Source: Nocardioides sp. (GTDB lineage Bacteria; Actinomycetota; Actinomycetes; Propionibacteriales; Nocardioidaceae). Taken from it: 64,000 nt of DNA. The stretch is taken from NCBI RefSeq assembly GCF_030149505.1, contig NZ_JASBRN010000053.1, positions 62,001-126,000 of the forward strand. The letters run 5' to 3'. A program made the translations under genes and the position numbers. The notes below the pieces were generated by a model that was given only the letters and a program-made list of their open reading frames with translations, made no database searches and had not been told where the DNA came from. Shown one piece after another: positions 8,245-18,100 of this stretch (position 1 is its first letter; the number at the start of each line of letters is the position of its first letter).

Positions 8245-9024
8245 ATGAGCACCATGCCCGCCCTCTACATCGGCCACGGGGCCCCGCCGCTCCTCGACGA
8301 CCCGGTCTGGTCCGGGCAGCTCCGGGCCTGGGCCGGCAAGCTGCCCCGCCCCACCGCGATCCTCATCGTCAGCGCCCACTGGGAGTCGGCACCGGTGTCG
8401 CTGTCCGCCAGTGGCGCACCCCTCGTCTACGACTTCGGCGGGTTCGCACCCAAGTACTACGCCGAGCAGTACGCCACCCCCGACGCCAGCGCGCTCGCCG
8501 CGCGGGTCGCGGCGATGATGCCGAGCACCGAGCCGGTGCACCAGCACGGCTCGCGCGGCCTGGACCACGGGGCCTGGGTGCCGCTGAAGATCATGTACCC
8601 CGACGCCGACATCCCCGTCCTGCAGATGTCGCTGCCCACGCACGACCCCGAGCGACTACTGCGGCTCGGCGAGCGGCTGCGCCCGCTGCGCGAGGAGGGC
8701 GTCCTCGTGGTCGGCTCCGGGTTCCTCACGCACGGGCTGCCCTACCTGCGGGAGTTCCGGATCGAGGCGGCAGCCCCCGGCTGGTCCAGCGACTTCGACG
8801 CCTGGGCCGGCGAGGCGCTCGCCCGCGGCGACGTCGACGAGCTCGCGGCCTACACCTCGCGCGCCCCCGGCATGCCCTACGCCCACCCCACGGTCGAGCA
8901 CTACAGCCCGCTCTTCGTGACGCTCGGTGCCGCGACCGACCCGGGCACGGCGCCCGAGCAGGTCATCGGCGCGGACGGGGAGTTCTGGATGGGGCTGTCC
9001 AAGCGCTCCTTCCAGGTCGCCTGA
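8245..9024 (+). CDS. DODA-type (LigB-family) extradiol dioxygenase
   Basis: A 259-residue protein of the 4,5-DOPA extradiol dioxygenase/LigB family, a non-heme iron or zinc enzyme that opens catechol rings. Conserved features: LYIGHGAP (first metal His) and a second His in LIVSAHWES. The substrate-site segment is HGSRGLDHGAWVPL with the catalytic His, and GSGFLTHGL and YAHPTVEHYSPL follow near the C-terminus. Length and motif order match YgiD-like single-domain enzymes. The natural catechol is unknown. The AT-rich palindrome immediately upstream suggests inducible expression, perhaps by catechols or quinones. Confidence 0.88.
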   Translation: MSTMPALYIGHGAPPLLDDPVWSGQLRAWAGKLPRPTAILIVSAHWESAPVSLSASGAPLVYDFGGFAPKYYAEQYATPDASALAARVAAMMPSTEPVHQHGSRGLDHGAWVPLKIMYPDADIPVLQMSLPTHDPERLLRLGERLRPLREEGVLVVGSGFLTHGLPYLREFRIEAAAPGWSSDFDAWAGEALARGDVDELAAYTSRAPGMPYAHPTVEHYSPLFVTLGAATDPGTAPEQVIGADGEFWMGLSKRSFQVA

Positions 9025-9108
9025 GACGGCTCCCCCCTCCCCCCCGCCGCACGGTCGGCGCACGGTTGTCGCGCGGTCGGCCACCAGGCTCCTGCCAGGA
9101 TCGGGGCC

Positions 9109-10671
9109 ATGCAGCAGCGACCCGACGGCCCCGCCGAGCAGCCCGGGCCCCGGGGCGACGCTCCGGGCACCCCCGGCACGGGCATGTCGCACCGGACCGC
9201 CGTCGCCCTCGTGGCGGGCTCCTCGGCCGCGGTCCTGGTGGTGGAGATCGTGGCGCTGCGGCTGCTGGCGCCCTACCTCGGGCTGACCCTGGAGACCAGC
9301 ACCATCGTCATCGGACTGGCGCTGGCCGCGATCGCGCTCGGCTCGTGGGCCGGCGGCCGAGCGGCCGACGCCGGCGACCCGCGGCGCCTGCTCGGGCCCG
9401 CGCTCGGGATCTCCGGGGCCGCGGTCGCAGCGACCCCGTCGGTGCTGCGGGTGGTCGCCGAGGGCGCCCCCGGGCTGCTGCTGCCGGTGGCCGCGCTGAT
9501 GGTGCTCGTGCCCGGCGCCCTGCTCTCGGCCGTCACCCCGATCGCCACCAAGCTCCGGCTCAGCACCCTCGAGCGCACCGGCACCGTGGTCGGGCAGCTG
9601 TCCGGCATCGGCACGGTGGGGGCGATCGCGGGGACGGTGCTGACCGGGTTCGTGCTGGTCTCGCGCATCCCCGTCACCGCGATCCTGCTCGGCCTGGGCG
9701 TCCTGCTCGTGCTCGCCGCCCTCCCGTTCGCCTGGTCCGCGCGCCGCCACCCCGGCGCGCTGGCGACCGTGGGCGTCCTGGCGGCCGGGGGCCTGGCGGT
9801 CCCGTGGCTGCCCGGTGGCTGCGACGTCGAGACCGCCTACCACTGCGCCCTGCTCGAGGAGGACCCCGAGCGCGAGGGCGGCCGGCTGCTCGTCCTCGAC
9901 GGGCTGCGCCACTCCTACGTCGACATCGACGACCCCGAGCACCTGGAGTTCGCCTACGTCCGCGCCGCCGCGGCCGCGATCGACGCGTCGTACTCCGGCG
10001 ACGACCCGCTGGACGCCTACTTCCTCGGCGGCGGCGGGCTGACCCTGCCGCGCTGGCTGGCCGAGACCCGCCCCGGCACCACGAGCACCGTCCCGGAGAT
10101 CGACCCCGGCGTCGTGCAGATCGACCGCGAGGAGCTGCCGCTCCCGGAGGACGCCGACGTGGACGTGCGCGTCGAGGACGCCCGGCTCGGCCTGGGGCGG
10201 CTGGGCACGGACAGCGTGGACCTGGTGGTCGGCGACGCGTTCGGCGGCGTGAGCGTGCCGTGGCACCTCACCACCGAGGAGGCGCTGACCGAGGTCGAGC
10301 GGGTCCTGCGTCCCGGCGGCACGTACGTCGTCAACCTGATCGACCACGGGGAGATGGCGTTCGTCCGGGCCGAGGTGCGGACCCTGCAGCAGGTCTTCGA
10401 GTACGTCGTGGCGCTCGGCGAGCCGGGGTCCGGGGTGCGACGGGTGTCGGGATCCTCCGACACCCGCTCGCTCGACCAGGGCAACGTCGTCGTGGTCGCG
10501 TCGGACTCGGCCGTGGACCTCGACTCGGTCGCGGCCGGCCTCGAGCAGCGCGACACCGGGTGGGTCACGCTGGCCGGCGACGCGCTCGCGGAGTGGGTCG
10601 GGGACGCGATGGTGCTCACCGACGACCACGCCCCCGTGGACCAGCTGCTGACGCCGTACGCGACGGGGTAG
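9109..10671 (+). CDS. membrane-anchored spermidine synthase-like methyltransferase-fold protein
   Basis: A 520-residue two-part protein. Residues 30-230 contain about seven hydrophobic helices (e.g. AVLVVEIVALRLLAPYLG, TIVIGLALAAIALGSWAGGR), the membrane module of fused MFS/spermidine-synthase proteins. Residues 255-515 are a Rossmann spermidine-synthase-like domain. In that domain AYFLGGGGLTLPRWL replaces the usual GGGDG loop, PEIDPGVVQI contacts the nucleoside, and DLVVGDAFGG is the strand that carries the proton-acceptor Asp in true synthases. Polyamine synthesis is uncertain; many actinobacterial fused members are uncharacterised. It stands alone, with the ALDH gene convergent. Confidence 0.8.
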   Translation: MQQRPDGPAEQPGPRGDAPGTPGTGMSHRTAVALVAGSSAAVLVVEIVALRLLAPYLGLTLETSTIVIGLALAAIALGSWAGGRAADAGDPRRLLGPALGISGAAVAATPSVLRVVAEGAPGLLLPVAALMVLVPGALLSAVTPIATKLRLSTLERTGTVVGQLSGIGTVGAIAGTVLTGFVLVSRIPVTAILLGLGVLLVLAALPFAWSARRHPGALATVGVLAAGGLAVPWLPGGCDVETAYHCALLEEDPEREGGRLLVLDGLRHSYVDIDDPEHLEFAYVRAAAAAIDASYSGDDPLDAYFLGGGGLTLPRWLAETRPGTTSTVPEIDPGVVQIDREELPLPEDADVDVRVEDARLGLGRLGTDSVDLVVGDAFGGVSVPWHLTTEEALTEVERVLRPGGTYVVNLIDHGEMAFVRAEVRTLQQVFEYVVALGEPGSGVRRVSGSSDTRSLDQGNVVVVASDSAVDLDSVAAGLEQRDTGWVTLAGDALAEWVGDAMVLTDDHAPVDQLLTPYATG

Positions 10672-10686
10672 CCGCGCAGCCGGACG

Positions 10687-12282
10687 TCAGCGGATGCCGA
10701 GCCTGCGCATCATCTTCAGGCCGCCCAGCATCCCCTTGACGTACTCGTCGTAGTCCTGGCCCGGCCGGGCGCCCATGACCTGCTTCTTGAGCACCGCGAG
10801 CTGCTGCACGTCGGTGTACTTCAGCAGGCCCTGGTCGCCGTGGCGGGCGCCGACGCCGGAGGCCTTCACGCCGCCGGAGGGCGTGCCCTTCGAGGCGAAG
10901 GCCGTGGCCAGGATGTCGTTGACGTTGACGTTGCCGGACTCGATCCGCCGCGCGACGGCGGTGGCCGCCTCGACGTTACCGCCCCACACCGAGGCGTTGA
11001 GGCCGTAGTCGGTGTCGTTGGCCAGGGCGATGGCCTCCTCGACGGTGTCGTACGGGTAGAGCGACACGACGGGGCCGAAGGTCTCGACGGTGGCGTGGAG
11101 GGCGTCCGGCGGGGTGTTCTCGAGGATGGTCGGCTCGAAGAACGCCGGGCCGAGGTCGGGACGGGCCCGGCCGCCGGTGAGGACGGTGGCGCCCTTGGCG
11201 ACGGCGTCCTCGACGTGCGCGCGGACCCGCTCCATGTGGTCGACGGAGACCAGGGAGCCCAGGTCGGGTCCGAAGTCGTACGCCGCCCACACGTCCAGCG
11301 CCTCGGTGGCGGCGACGAACTTCGCCTTGAACTCCTCGTAGCGCGAGCGCGGGAGGTACATCCGCTCGATGTGCATGCAGATCTGGCCGGTGTTGCCGAA
11401 CGCGCCGAAGATCGCGCCCTGCACGACCTCGTCGAGGTCGGCGTCCTCCAGCACGATCATCGGGTTCTTGCCGCCGAGCTCGAGGCAGCAGGCGATCAGG
11501 TTGCGCCCGCAGCGCTCGCCGATCACGCGACCGGTCGCGGTGGAGCCGGTGAACATGACGTAGTTGGCGTTGTCGATGAAGGTCGGGCCGACGTCGGGGC
11601 CCTCACCGCACACGACCTGGAAGAGGCCCTTCGGCAGACCCGCGCGCTCGAGCATCTCGATGCCCCACAGCGGGGAGAGGGCGGTCTTGTTGTCGGGCTT
11701 GAGCACGATGCCGTTGCCCGCCATGAGCGCCGCGATGGAGTCGGAGATCCCGGTGGCGAAGGGGAAGTTCCAGGGGCCGATGATCCCGACGACGCCCTTG
11801 GGCATCCGCACCTCGGTCGAGGTGGTGAGGAACGGGACCGGGCCGCCGCGCGTGACGGGGGCCAGCAGCTTCTTGGCGCGCTTGAGGTAGTGCCCCATGA
11901 CCATCGGCGGGTCGCAGGTCTCCTCGATCGCCATCCGCCGGTTCTTGCCGGACTCGACCTGGATCAGGTCCGCGGTGAGCTGGGCGTTGTCCAGGAAGAG
12001 CTGGTGGGCCTTCTTGAAGACCTTCAGCCGGTCCTCGACGCTGCGACGCGCCCACTGCGCCTGGGCCGAGCGGGCCGCGGCGAACGCGCGCTCGATGTCG
12101 GCCGGGCTCGACTGCGGCAGCTCGACCAGCTTCTCACCGGTGTAGACCTCGGTGAGGTGCCAGGGAGCCATCGAGCCGTCGCTGGAGACCCGGGCGACCA
12201 GCCGCGCGAGCAGCGCGTCGGTGACCGAGGCCGGTCGCTCCAGCCGCACGGGGCCGGTCGTCGTGTCCGTGGTGGTCGTCAT
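10687..12282 (-). CDS. NAD(P)-dependent aldehyde dehydrogenase (succinate-semialdehyde dehydrogenase type)
   Basis: ALDH superfamily enzyme of 531 residues. Motifs: GPWNFPFATG (cofactor pocket, with Asn), MFTGSTATGRVIGERC (NAD-binding), ELGGKNPMIV (general base Glu), GNTGQICMHIERMYLP (catalytic Cys) and ETFGPVVSLYPY. It oxidises an aldehyde to the acid; the substrate is not predictable. The ATG at 12282 is 11 bases after the GMC oxidoreductase stop on the same strand, so alcohol-to-aldehyde oxidation by the flavoprotein followed by aldehyde oxidation here is a natural two-step path. The pair lies behind a KstR-type palindrome at 13980. Confidence 0.9.
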   Translation of the reverse strand: MTTTTDTTTGPVRLERPASVTDALLARLVARVSSDGSMAPWHLTEVYTGEKLVELPQSSPADIERAFAAARSAQAQWARRSVEDRLKVFKKAHQLFLDNAQLTADLIQVESGKNRRMAIEETCDPPMVMGHYLKRAKKLLAPVTRGGPVPFLTTSTEVRMPKGVVGIIGPWNFPFATGISDSIAALMAGNGIVLKPDNKTALSPLWGIEMLERAGLPKGLFQVVCGEGPDVGPTFIDNANYVMFTGSTATGRVIGERCGRNLIACCLELGGKNPMIVLEDADLDEVVQGAIFGAFGNTGQICMHIERMYLPRSRYEEFKAKFVAATEALDVWAAYDFGPDLGSLVSVDHMERVRAHVEDAVAKGATVLTGGRARPDLGPAFFEPTILENTPPDALHATVETFGPVVSLYPYDTVEEAIALANDTDYGLNASVWGGNVEAATAVARRIESGNVNVNDILATAFASKGTPSGGVKASGVGARHGDQGLLKYTDVQQLAVLKKQVMGARPGQDYDEYVKGMLGGLKMMRRLGIR

Positions 12283-12293
12283 GGTCGTGCCTC

Positions 12294-13925
12294 TCAGCCG
12301 CGGCCGAGCACGAGGTCGGCCCCGCGCTCGCCGATCATGATGGCGGGCGCGTTGGTGTTGCCGCCGGTGATCGACGGCATGATCGAGGCGTCGCACACGC
12401 GCAGGCCCTCGACGCCGCGGACCTTGAGGTCGGGGGTCACCACGGCGGTCTCGTCGACGCCCATCTTGCAGGTACCGACACCGTGGTAGACCGAGGTCGC
12501 CCGGTTGAGGATCGCCTGGCGCAGGTCGGAGCCCTGCAGCGACCGGCCGGGGTGGATCTCGTCCTTGACCGTGCCGCGGAAGGCCTTCGCCGCGAAGATC
12601 TCGCGGACCAGCTCCGAGCCCTCGGTGAGCAGGTCGAGGTCGGCGGACTCGGCGAGGTACGCCGGGTCGATGAGCGGCGTCGCGGTCGGGTCGGCCGAGG
12701 CCAGGCGCAGGGTGCCGCGGCTCTTGGGGTAGATCAGGGTGGTCAGGACCGTCAGCGCGGGACGCGGGTCCACGTCGTGGCGGATCGGCTCGTCCTGGTT
12801 GGGCGAGACGTAGGCCCACGGCAGCAGGTGCAGCTGCAGGTCCGGGACGTTTCCGACGGCCTGGCTGGACCTGAGGAAGGCGAGCACCTCGAAGACGGAG
12901 TTGGCGAGGAACGTCGAGCCGGGACGCAGGACCTCCTTGGCCACACCCTGGGCGAAGAAGAGCGGCTTGCCGCGCAGCTTCGACGTCGTGGTGTGGAAGG
13001 TCATCGCGTGGAACATGTGGTCGTGCAGGTTGTCGCCGACCGGGAGGTCCGCGACGACCTCGATGCCGTGGTCCTTGAGGTGCTGGGCGTGCCCGATGCC
13101 GGAGAGCATGAGGATCTGCGCGGAGCCGACGAAGCCGGCCGAGAGGATGACCTCCTTGCCCGCCCGGATGGTGCGCTCGGAGCCGTCCTTGTCACGGACC
13201 CGGACACCGGTGGCCCGACCGTTCTCGATCACGACCTTGGTGACCAGCACCTGGGTCTGGACCTCGAGGGTCGAGGGGGCCAGGTGGTGGATGTAGCCGC
13301 GGGAGGCGGAGTAGCGCAGGCCGTCGGCGGCGTTCTGCTGCATCCGGCCGACGCCCTCCTGCGAGGCGCCGTTGTAGTCGTCGAGGACCCGGCAGCCGGT
13401 CACCTCGGCGGTGGCCTGGATGAAGTCGAGCGAGCCCTCCTGGGGCGTCTTGTTGACCGTGACCCGGATCGGCCCGCCCTCGCCGCGGAACTCGTCCGCA
13501 CCGCCCTCGTAGTCCTCCATCCGGCGGTACGCCGCGTTCACGCTGTCGGCGTCCCAGCCGGTGTTGCCCTCGGCAGCCCAGGAGTCGTAGTTGGCGCGGT
13601 TGCCGCGCACGTAGACCATCCCGTTGACCGAGCTCGAGCCGCCGAGCACCTTGCCACGCGGGACGGGCATCTTGCGGTCGAGGATGTGCTTCTGCGGCAC
13701 CGAGTAGTAGCCCCAGTCGACGGTCCGCTTGATCTCGGGGACCGCGTGCATCGGCCCGATCATGCCGGGCTTCTTGGTCAGGAACTTCTCGTCGGTCTTG
13801 CCCGCCTCGAGGACGATGACGCGCGCCCCGGACTGGGCCAGGCGGCCGGCGATCGCCGCGCCGGAGGAGCCGGAGCCGACGACGACGTAGTCAGCCTCGT
13901 TGGAGTAAGGAGCCTTCTTGGCCAT
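12294..13925 (-). CDS. GMC-family FAD oxidoreductase (choline dehydrogenase-like)
   Basis: A 543-residue glucose-methanol-choline oxidoreductase. The N-terminal DYVVVGSGSSGAAIAGRLAQ is the FAD Rossmann motif and GKVLGGSSSVNGMVYVRG is the GMC signature 1. AGFVGSAQILMLSGIG is signature 2. The C-terminal SVYHGVGTCKMG holds the catalytic His, and GGNTNAPAIMIGERGADL the final FAD contact. It oxidises a primary or secondary alcohol. First gene of a two-gene operon with the ALDH. No signal peptide, so cytosolic. Similar enzymes in sterol- and alkane-degrading actinobacteria act on hydrophobic alcohols; the specific substrate is unknown. Confidence 0.9.
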   Translation of the reverse strand: MAKKAPYSNEADYVVVGSGSSGAAIAGRLAQSGARVIVLEAGKTDEKFLTKKPGMIGPMHAVPEIKRTVDWGYYSVPQKHILDRKMPVPRGKVLGGSSSVNGMVYVRGNRANYDSWAAEGNTGWDADSVNAAYRRMEDYEGGADEFRGEGGPIRVTVNKTPQEGSLDFIQATAEVTGCRVLDDYNGASQEGVGRMQQNAADGLRYSASRGYIHHLAPSTLEVQTQVLVTKVVIENGRATGVRVRDKDGSERTIRAGKEVILSAGFVGSAQILMLSGIGHAQHLKDHGIEVVADLPVGDNLHDHMFHAMTFHTTTSKLRGKPLFFAQGVAKEVLRPGSTFLANSVFEVLAFLRSSQAVGNVPDLQLHLLPWAYVSPNQDEPIRHDVDPRPALTVLTTLIYPKSRGTLRLASADPTATPLIDPAYLAESADLDLLTEGSELVREIFAAKAFRGTVKDEIHPGRSLQGSDLRQAILNRATSVYHGVGTCKMGVDETAVVTPDLKVRGVEGLRVCDASIMPSITGGNTNAPAIMIGERGADLVLGRG

Positions 13926-13979
13926 GATCCACCCTTGACATACCGACGGAATGTGTCGGCGCTCACCCTACGCCAGAAC

Positions 13980-13993
13980 TGGAACCTGTTCTA
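13980..13993. promoter_or_regulatory. KstR-type palindrome upstream of the GMC/ALDH operon
   Basis: TGGAACCTGTTCTA matches the published KstR consensus TnnAACnnGTTnnA at every fixed position. It lies 55 bases upstream of the GMC start codon. One of four related sites in the window. Confidence 0.6.
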
Positions 13994-14088
13994 GTGGATC
14001 TCGCGGACTCCTCGGCCGGTCTTCACGTGCCGGCCGGCCGCCCGCCTCCCCCGCCCCACGGCGTACGACCCGGTGACACGATGGGCCC

Positions 14089-14940
14089 GTGCGCGTCCTG
14101 TCGATCCAGTCCTCGGTGGCCTACGGCCACGTCGGCAACTCCGCGGCCGTCTTCCCGCTGCAGCGGCTCGGTCACGAGGTGTGGCCGGTGCTGACGGTCC
14201 ACTTCTCCAACCACACCGGGTACGGCGCGTGGCGCGGCCCCCTGCTCGACCCGGCCGACGTCGCCGAGGTGATCGCGGGCATCGACGACCGCGGAGCCCT
14301 CGGCACCGCGGACGCCGTGCTGTCGGGCTACCAGGGCGACCCGGCGGTCGGCGGGGTCGTGCTCGACGCGGTGGCCCGGGTCAAGGAGCTCAACCCCGAC
14401 GCGCTCTACTGCTGCGACCCGGTGATGGGCGACGTCGGCCGCGGGATGTTCGTGAAGCCGGGCATCCCGGAGTTCCTGCGCGACACCGTCGTCCCGGCCG
14501 CCGACGTCATCACCCCCAACCACTTCGAGCTGGACTTCCTCTCCGGCACCACCACCCGCACCCTCGAGGACGTGCTCGCGGCCGTCGAGGTCGTGCGCGC
14601 CCGCGGACCCCGCCACGTCCTGGTCACCTCGGTCCTGCACGACCAGGTGCCCGAGGGCCACCTCGAGGTACTGGCCGTCTCCGACGAGGGCGCCTGGGCG
14701 GTCACCACCCCGCTGCTGCCCATCACCCCCAACGGCTGCGGCGACGTCACCGCCGCGCTCTACCTCGCCCACCTGCACGAGACCGGCTCCCCCGCGGACG
14801 CGCTGGCCCGCACGACCGGCACGGTCTTCGCAGTGCTGGAGGAGACGCTGGCCTCCGGTCACCGCGAGATCCGGCTCGTCGACGCCCAGGACGCGATCGC
14901 GGACCCGCCGGCGACGTTCACGCCGCGCCAGGTGCACTGA
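14089..14940 (+). CDS. pdxY: pyridoxal kinase
   Basis: Pyridoxal/pyridoxamine kinase of the ribokinase fold, 283 residues, which phosphorylates pyridoxal with ATP in the B6 salvage pathway. It starts at a GTG and opens with the typical VLSIQSSVAYGHVGNSAAVFP, in which the conserved VAYGHVGN loop binds pyridoxal. HTGYG contributes to the pocket. YCCDPVMGD binds Mg-ATP, and PNGCGDVTAALYLAHL carries the catalytic Asp and anion hole. Stands alone before the tRNA-Thr gene, with a long inverted repeat after its stop. Confidence 0.92.
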   Translation: MRVLSIQSSVAYGHVGNSAAVFPLQRLGHEVWPVLTVHFSNHTGYGAWRGPLLDPADVAEVIAGIDDRGALGTADAVLSGYQGDPAVGGVVLDAVARVKELNPDALYCCDPVMGDVGRGMFVKPGIPEFLRDTVVPAADVITPNHFELDFLSGTTTRTLEDVLAAVEVVRARGPRHVLVTSVLHDQVPEGHLEVLAVSDEGAWAVTTPLLPITPNGCGDVTAALYLAHLHETGSPADALARTTGTVFAVLEETLASGHREIRLVDAQDAIADPPATFTPRQVH

Positions 14941-14963
14941 GCGCCCTGAGCCCGAGGTCCGGC

Positions 14964-15010
14964 GACCGGAGTGCCGACGACGTGCCTGGCGCGTCGGGCG
15001 CACTCCGGTC
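14964..15010. terminator. long inverted repeat between pdxY and tRNA-Thr
   Basis: GACCGGAGTGC (14964-14974) pairs perfectly with GCACTCCGGTC (15000-15010); the loop contains further partial pairing (CCGACG/CGTCGG). It lies between the convergent pdxY and tRNA genes and could end transcription from both sides. Confidence 0.6.
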
Positions 15011-15019
15011 CATCCAGAG

Positions 15020-15091
15020 AGCCGCGTGGGAGGGTCGAACTCCCGACCGTCCGCTTACAAGGCGGGCGCTCTACCACTGAGCTAACGCGGC
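15020..15091 (-). tRNA. tRNA-Thr (TGT anticodon)
   Basis: Cloverleaf read on the minus strand. The acceptor 5' strand GCCGCGT (15091-15085) pairs with ACGCGGC (15027-15021). The D arm is GCTCAGTGGTAGAGC. The anticodon arm CCGC-CTTGTAA-GCGG has anticodon TGT (threonine, ACA codons). The T arm is GGGAGTTCGACCCTCCC. Discriminator is T and the 3' CCA is not encoded. The loop sequence CTTGTAA is the usual one for tRNA-Thr(UGU). No integrase or att-like duplication is seen beside it. Confidence 0.93.
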
Positions 15092-15125
15092 GTGCCCGGT
15101 CACCCGGGCCCGCCGATCCTAGTGG

Positions 15126-18100
15126 TCAGCGACGCACGACCGTCGCCGGGCGCCCCTCCTGTCCGAGGGCGTCGACGCCGGTCACCACGACCTGCACCCG
15201 GTCCTTCTTCCCGACCTTGGGGATGCTCAGAGAGGTGCGCGTGGTGTCGAGCAGCAGCCGTCGGCCGTCCTCGAGGGCGACGGTGACGCGCCAGTGGTCC
15301 ACCGGCGCGCCCGCGCCCTTCCTCCACGACACCACCAGCTTGCCCTTGCCGGGCTTGGCCTTGAGGTCCTTCGCCTTGCCGGGAAGCTGGGGGCCGGGCG
15401 CGTCGTACGTCGCGACGTCCACCGTGTCCACGGCCTGGCCGCGGTCATCCACGACGACCGCCGTGACCGTGCGCGGGCCGGCGGGCCCGGACACGTCGAA
15501 GGTCAGCGAGCCGGAGGCGTCCGAGGTCTCCCCGAGCACCGCGGCGACGCCCTCCTGGCCCGTCTCCACGAAGCGCAGCGACCGCGACGCGGCACCGAGG
15601 TTCGTCGCGTCCCACGTGATCGTGCGGGTGCGCCCGGAGCCGGTCAGGGAGGCCTCCACCGAGGAGACGGGGTACGACGCAGCGACCTGGAACGCGGGGG
15701 TGCTCTCCCGACGGGAGCCGCCCGCGCCGGTCCACCGCATCGCCAGCGGACGGCTCGCGGGCGAGGCGGTGATCCGGTACGCCGAGCCGGTGACCGAGCC
15801 GGCCGTGGCGATCACGACGCGCACCGAGCCGGTCGCCTCGCTCGGCACCAGCACGACGCGCTCGTTGCTCTGCGGCTCCAGCGGCGCCGACGGGTCGGAC
15901 TCGACGACGACCGCGCCGTCGATGTCGCGCACTGTCACGAGCGGGACGCCACCCACCCCCGGCACGTCGACGTTGTAGGAGCGCGGGTCGCCCGGCGGCA
16001 GGAACACGGTGCCGTCGGGGCCGACCACGACCTCGCTCGAGGACCCGGAGCCACCGCTCTGCGGCGTGCGGTACTCACCGAGGTCGCAGGTGGTGCCGAC
16101 GTCGGGGCCGCTGGCCCACTTGTAGCCGACGAGGAAGCACAGCTCGAAGGTGAACGGCTCGATGCCGAACGGGATCGAGGCGTAGGCGCCGATCCCGATG
16201 TCGGACACGATGCCCGCGGCCTCGGCGCAGAGGATCACGCACACCTCGGCCTCGACCCCGGCGAGGAAGGTGCCGGCTTCCAGGTTGACAGCACCCTCGA
16301 TCTTGCCCCTGACGCCGAGGCGGGCCAACCCGATCGCGAAGTCGGCCATGAAGGCGAAGCGACCGTCGGTGTAGAAGTCGGCGCTGCCCCCGGCGAGGTC
16401 GAAACCGTAGAGCCCCAGCCTGCCCTCGATCCGCAGGTGGGCCGGCCCCGAGGGGGGCTGCTCGAAGAAGAACCCGCCACCGGTGCCCGGCGGGCTGCCG
16501 ATCGCGTCGAAGGTGATCGGCCCGTCGGGGGTCGGGGCGGCCAGGTCGACGCCGCCACCGAGAGCGAAGCCGTCGGTGCCGTCGTAGTCGAAGCCGGCGT
16601 CGTTGAGCCACAGGCCCGGGTAGACCTGGAAGGGGAACGGCGGCCCGCCGTAGGCGAAGGAGAGCCGGACGAGCTTGCCCTGGCGCAGCCCGAGGCTCAG
16701 CCGCGCGTACTCACCGACCGGCGGCAGCTTGAGGTCGACGGTGCCGGTCCAGGTCGAGCTCGAGGCGTCGTACGTGACCGTCAGGTCGCGCATCCCGAAC
16801 TCGCCGATCGCCAGCGAGGCCACCTTCAGCGTGATGCCGCGGAGGTCCAGCCCGCCGAGCATGGTGGTGCGCAACGTGGTCGCACCGGTGACGAGGTCGA
16901 AGGGGCGCGGCAGCGCGAGGTTCACACTGACGAACGCCTCGTCGTTGCCGAAGTCGACGCTCGCGCGCCCGAGCGCGGGCAGGTCGAGCAGCTTGATGCC
17001 GAACTTCTCCAGCCCCTCGAAGGTCGTGGGCTTGTCGACGTCCCAGGTTCCGGCGTCCTTGGAGAAGACGATCGGGCCGGCCATCTGCACCACGCCGGCG
17101 GACGCCGCGATCGTGTGGGCGACGGTGTCCACGGTGACCGTCGTCGAGGACTTCCCGCCCACGAAGCGGATGCCGTTGACGTTGACGTCGCCCTTGGTCG
17201 ACCAGCGGCCCGCACCCTTCGGGCTCTCCTCGAAGCACCCGCTGCCCTGCACCGCCGCCAGGACGCCCGGCTTCACCAGCACCTGGCGCGTGCACTTGCC
17301 GGAGTTGTCGACAGGCACGAAGCCGCCGACGGACGACGGCGGCTCCTCCGGGTCGCCGTCGGGCACGACGCCTCCGACGGGGATGACGGCGACGTACGCC
17401 GCCCCGTCCTGCCTGTTCTCGTCCCACACGACCGCGCCGCCGCCGTCCCCTGCGGTGGAGACCCGGAGGTTGAACGCGCGCACGTTCTCCACGACGGTGC
17501 CCGGGACCGTGAACCCCGCCCCGGTCTCGGAGTACGACGCGCGGATCGGCGCGAGCAGACCCTCGTCGGTCCACACCGCGGTCAGGCCGCCCGCCGCGTC
17601 GGCGGCCATGGTGCCGAACAGCGAGTCGCGGATGTCGGTGGCCAGGAAGGGCATGCCCAGCTCGCCGGTGTCGGGCGAGAGCCGGCGCACCTGGTAAGCG
17701 TCGCGCAGGGGGTTGTCGTCGTACTCGACGTGCGTCATCAGGTAGGTCCCCGAGGGCCCGCTGACGATGGTCGGCTCGTCCTCGTCGGGCAGCGGGACCG
17801 AGCCGTCCCAGTTGCCGGCGTCGTTGTAGTCACCGCCCGCGCCCCGGTCGTAGACGCGGACGTAGGTGTCCTCCAGGTTCGTGTAGGCGGTCACCGGCGT
17901 GGTGTCGTCGAGGAGCGCGACGCCGCCGGAGTAGTAGGCCCCGCCCTCGGCGGTGTCGTCGAGGGTGGCGTAGCCGGTCACCGGGGAGTCGTCGGTCGGC
18001 ATCACCTGCACACCGGCGCCCAGCGGGGCACCGGAGCCGGAGAACCCGGTCATGAGGGTGTTGAGCCCCGGCCCCTCGACCACCGACTCGGGAGCGACCG

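Noticed and set aside
15020-15091. tRNA-Thr as an integration site of a genomic island
   Set aside because: No integrase gene, no duplicated tRNA 3' end and no composition change seen nearby.
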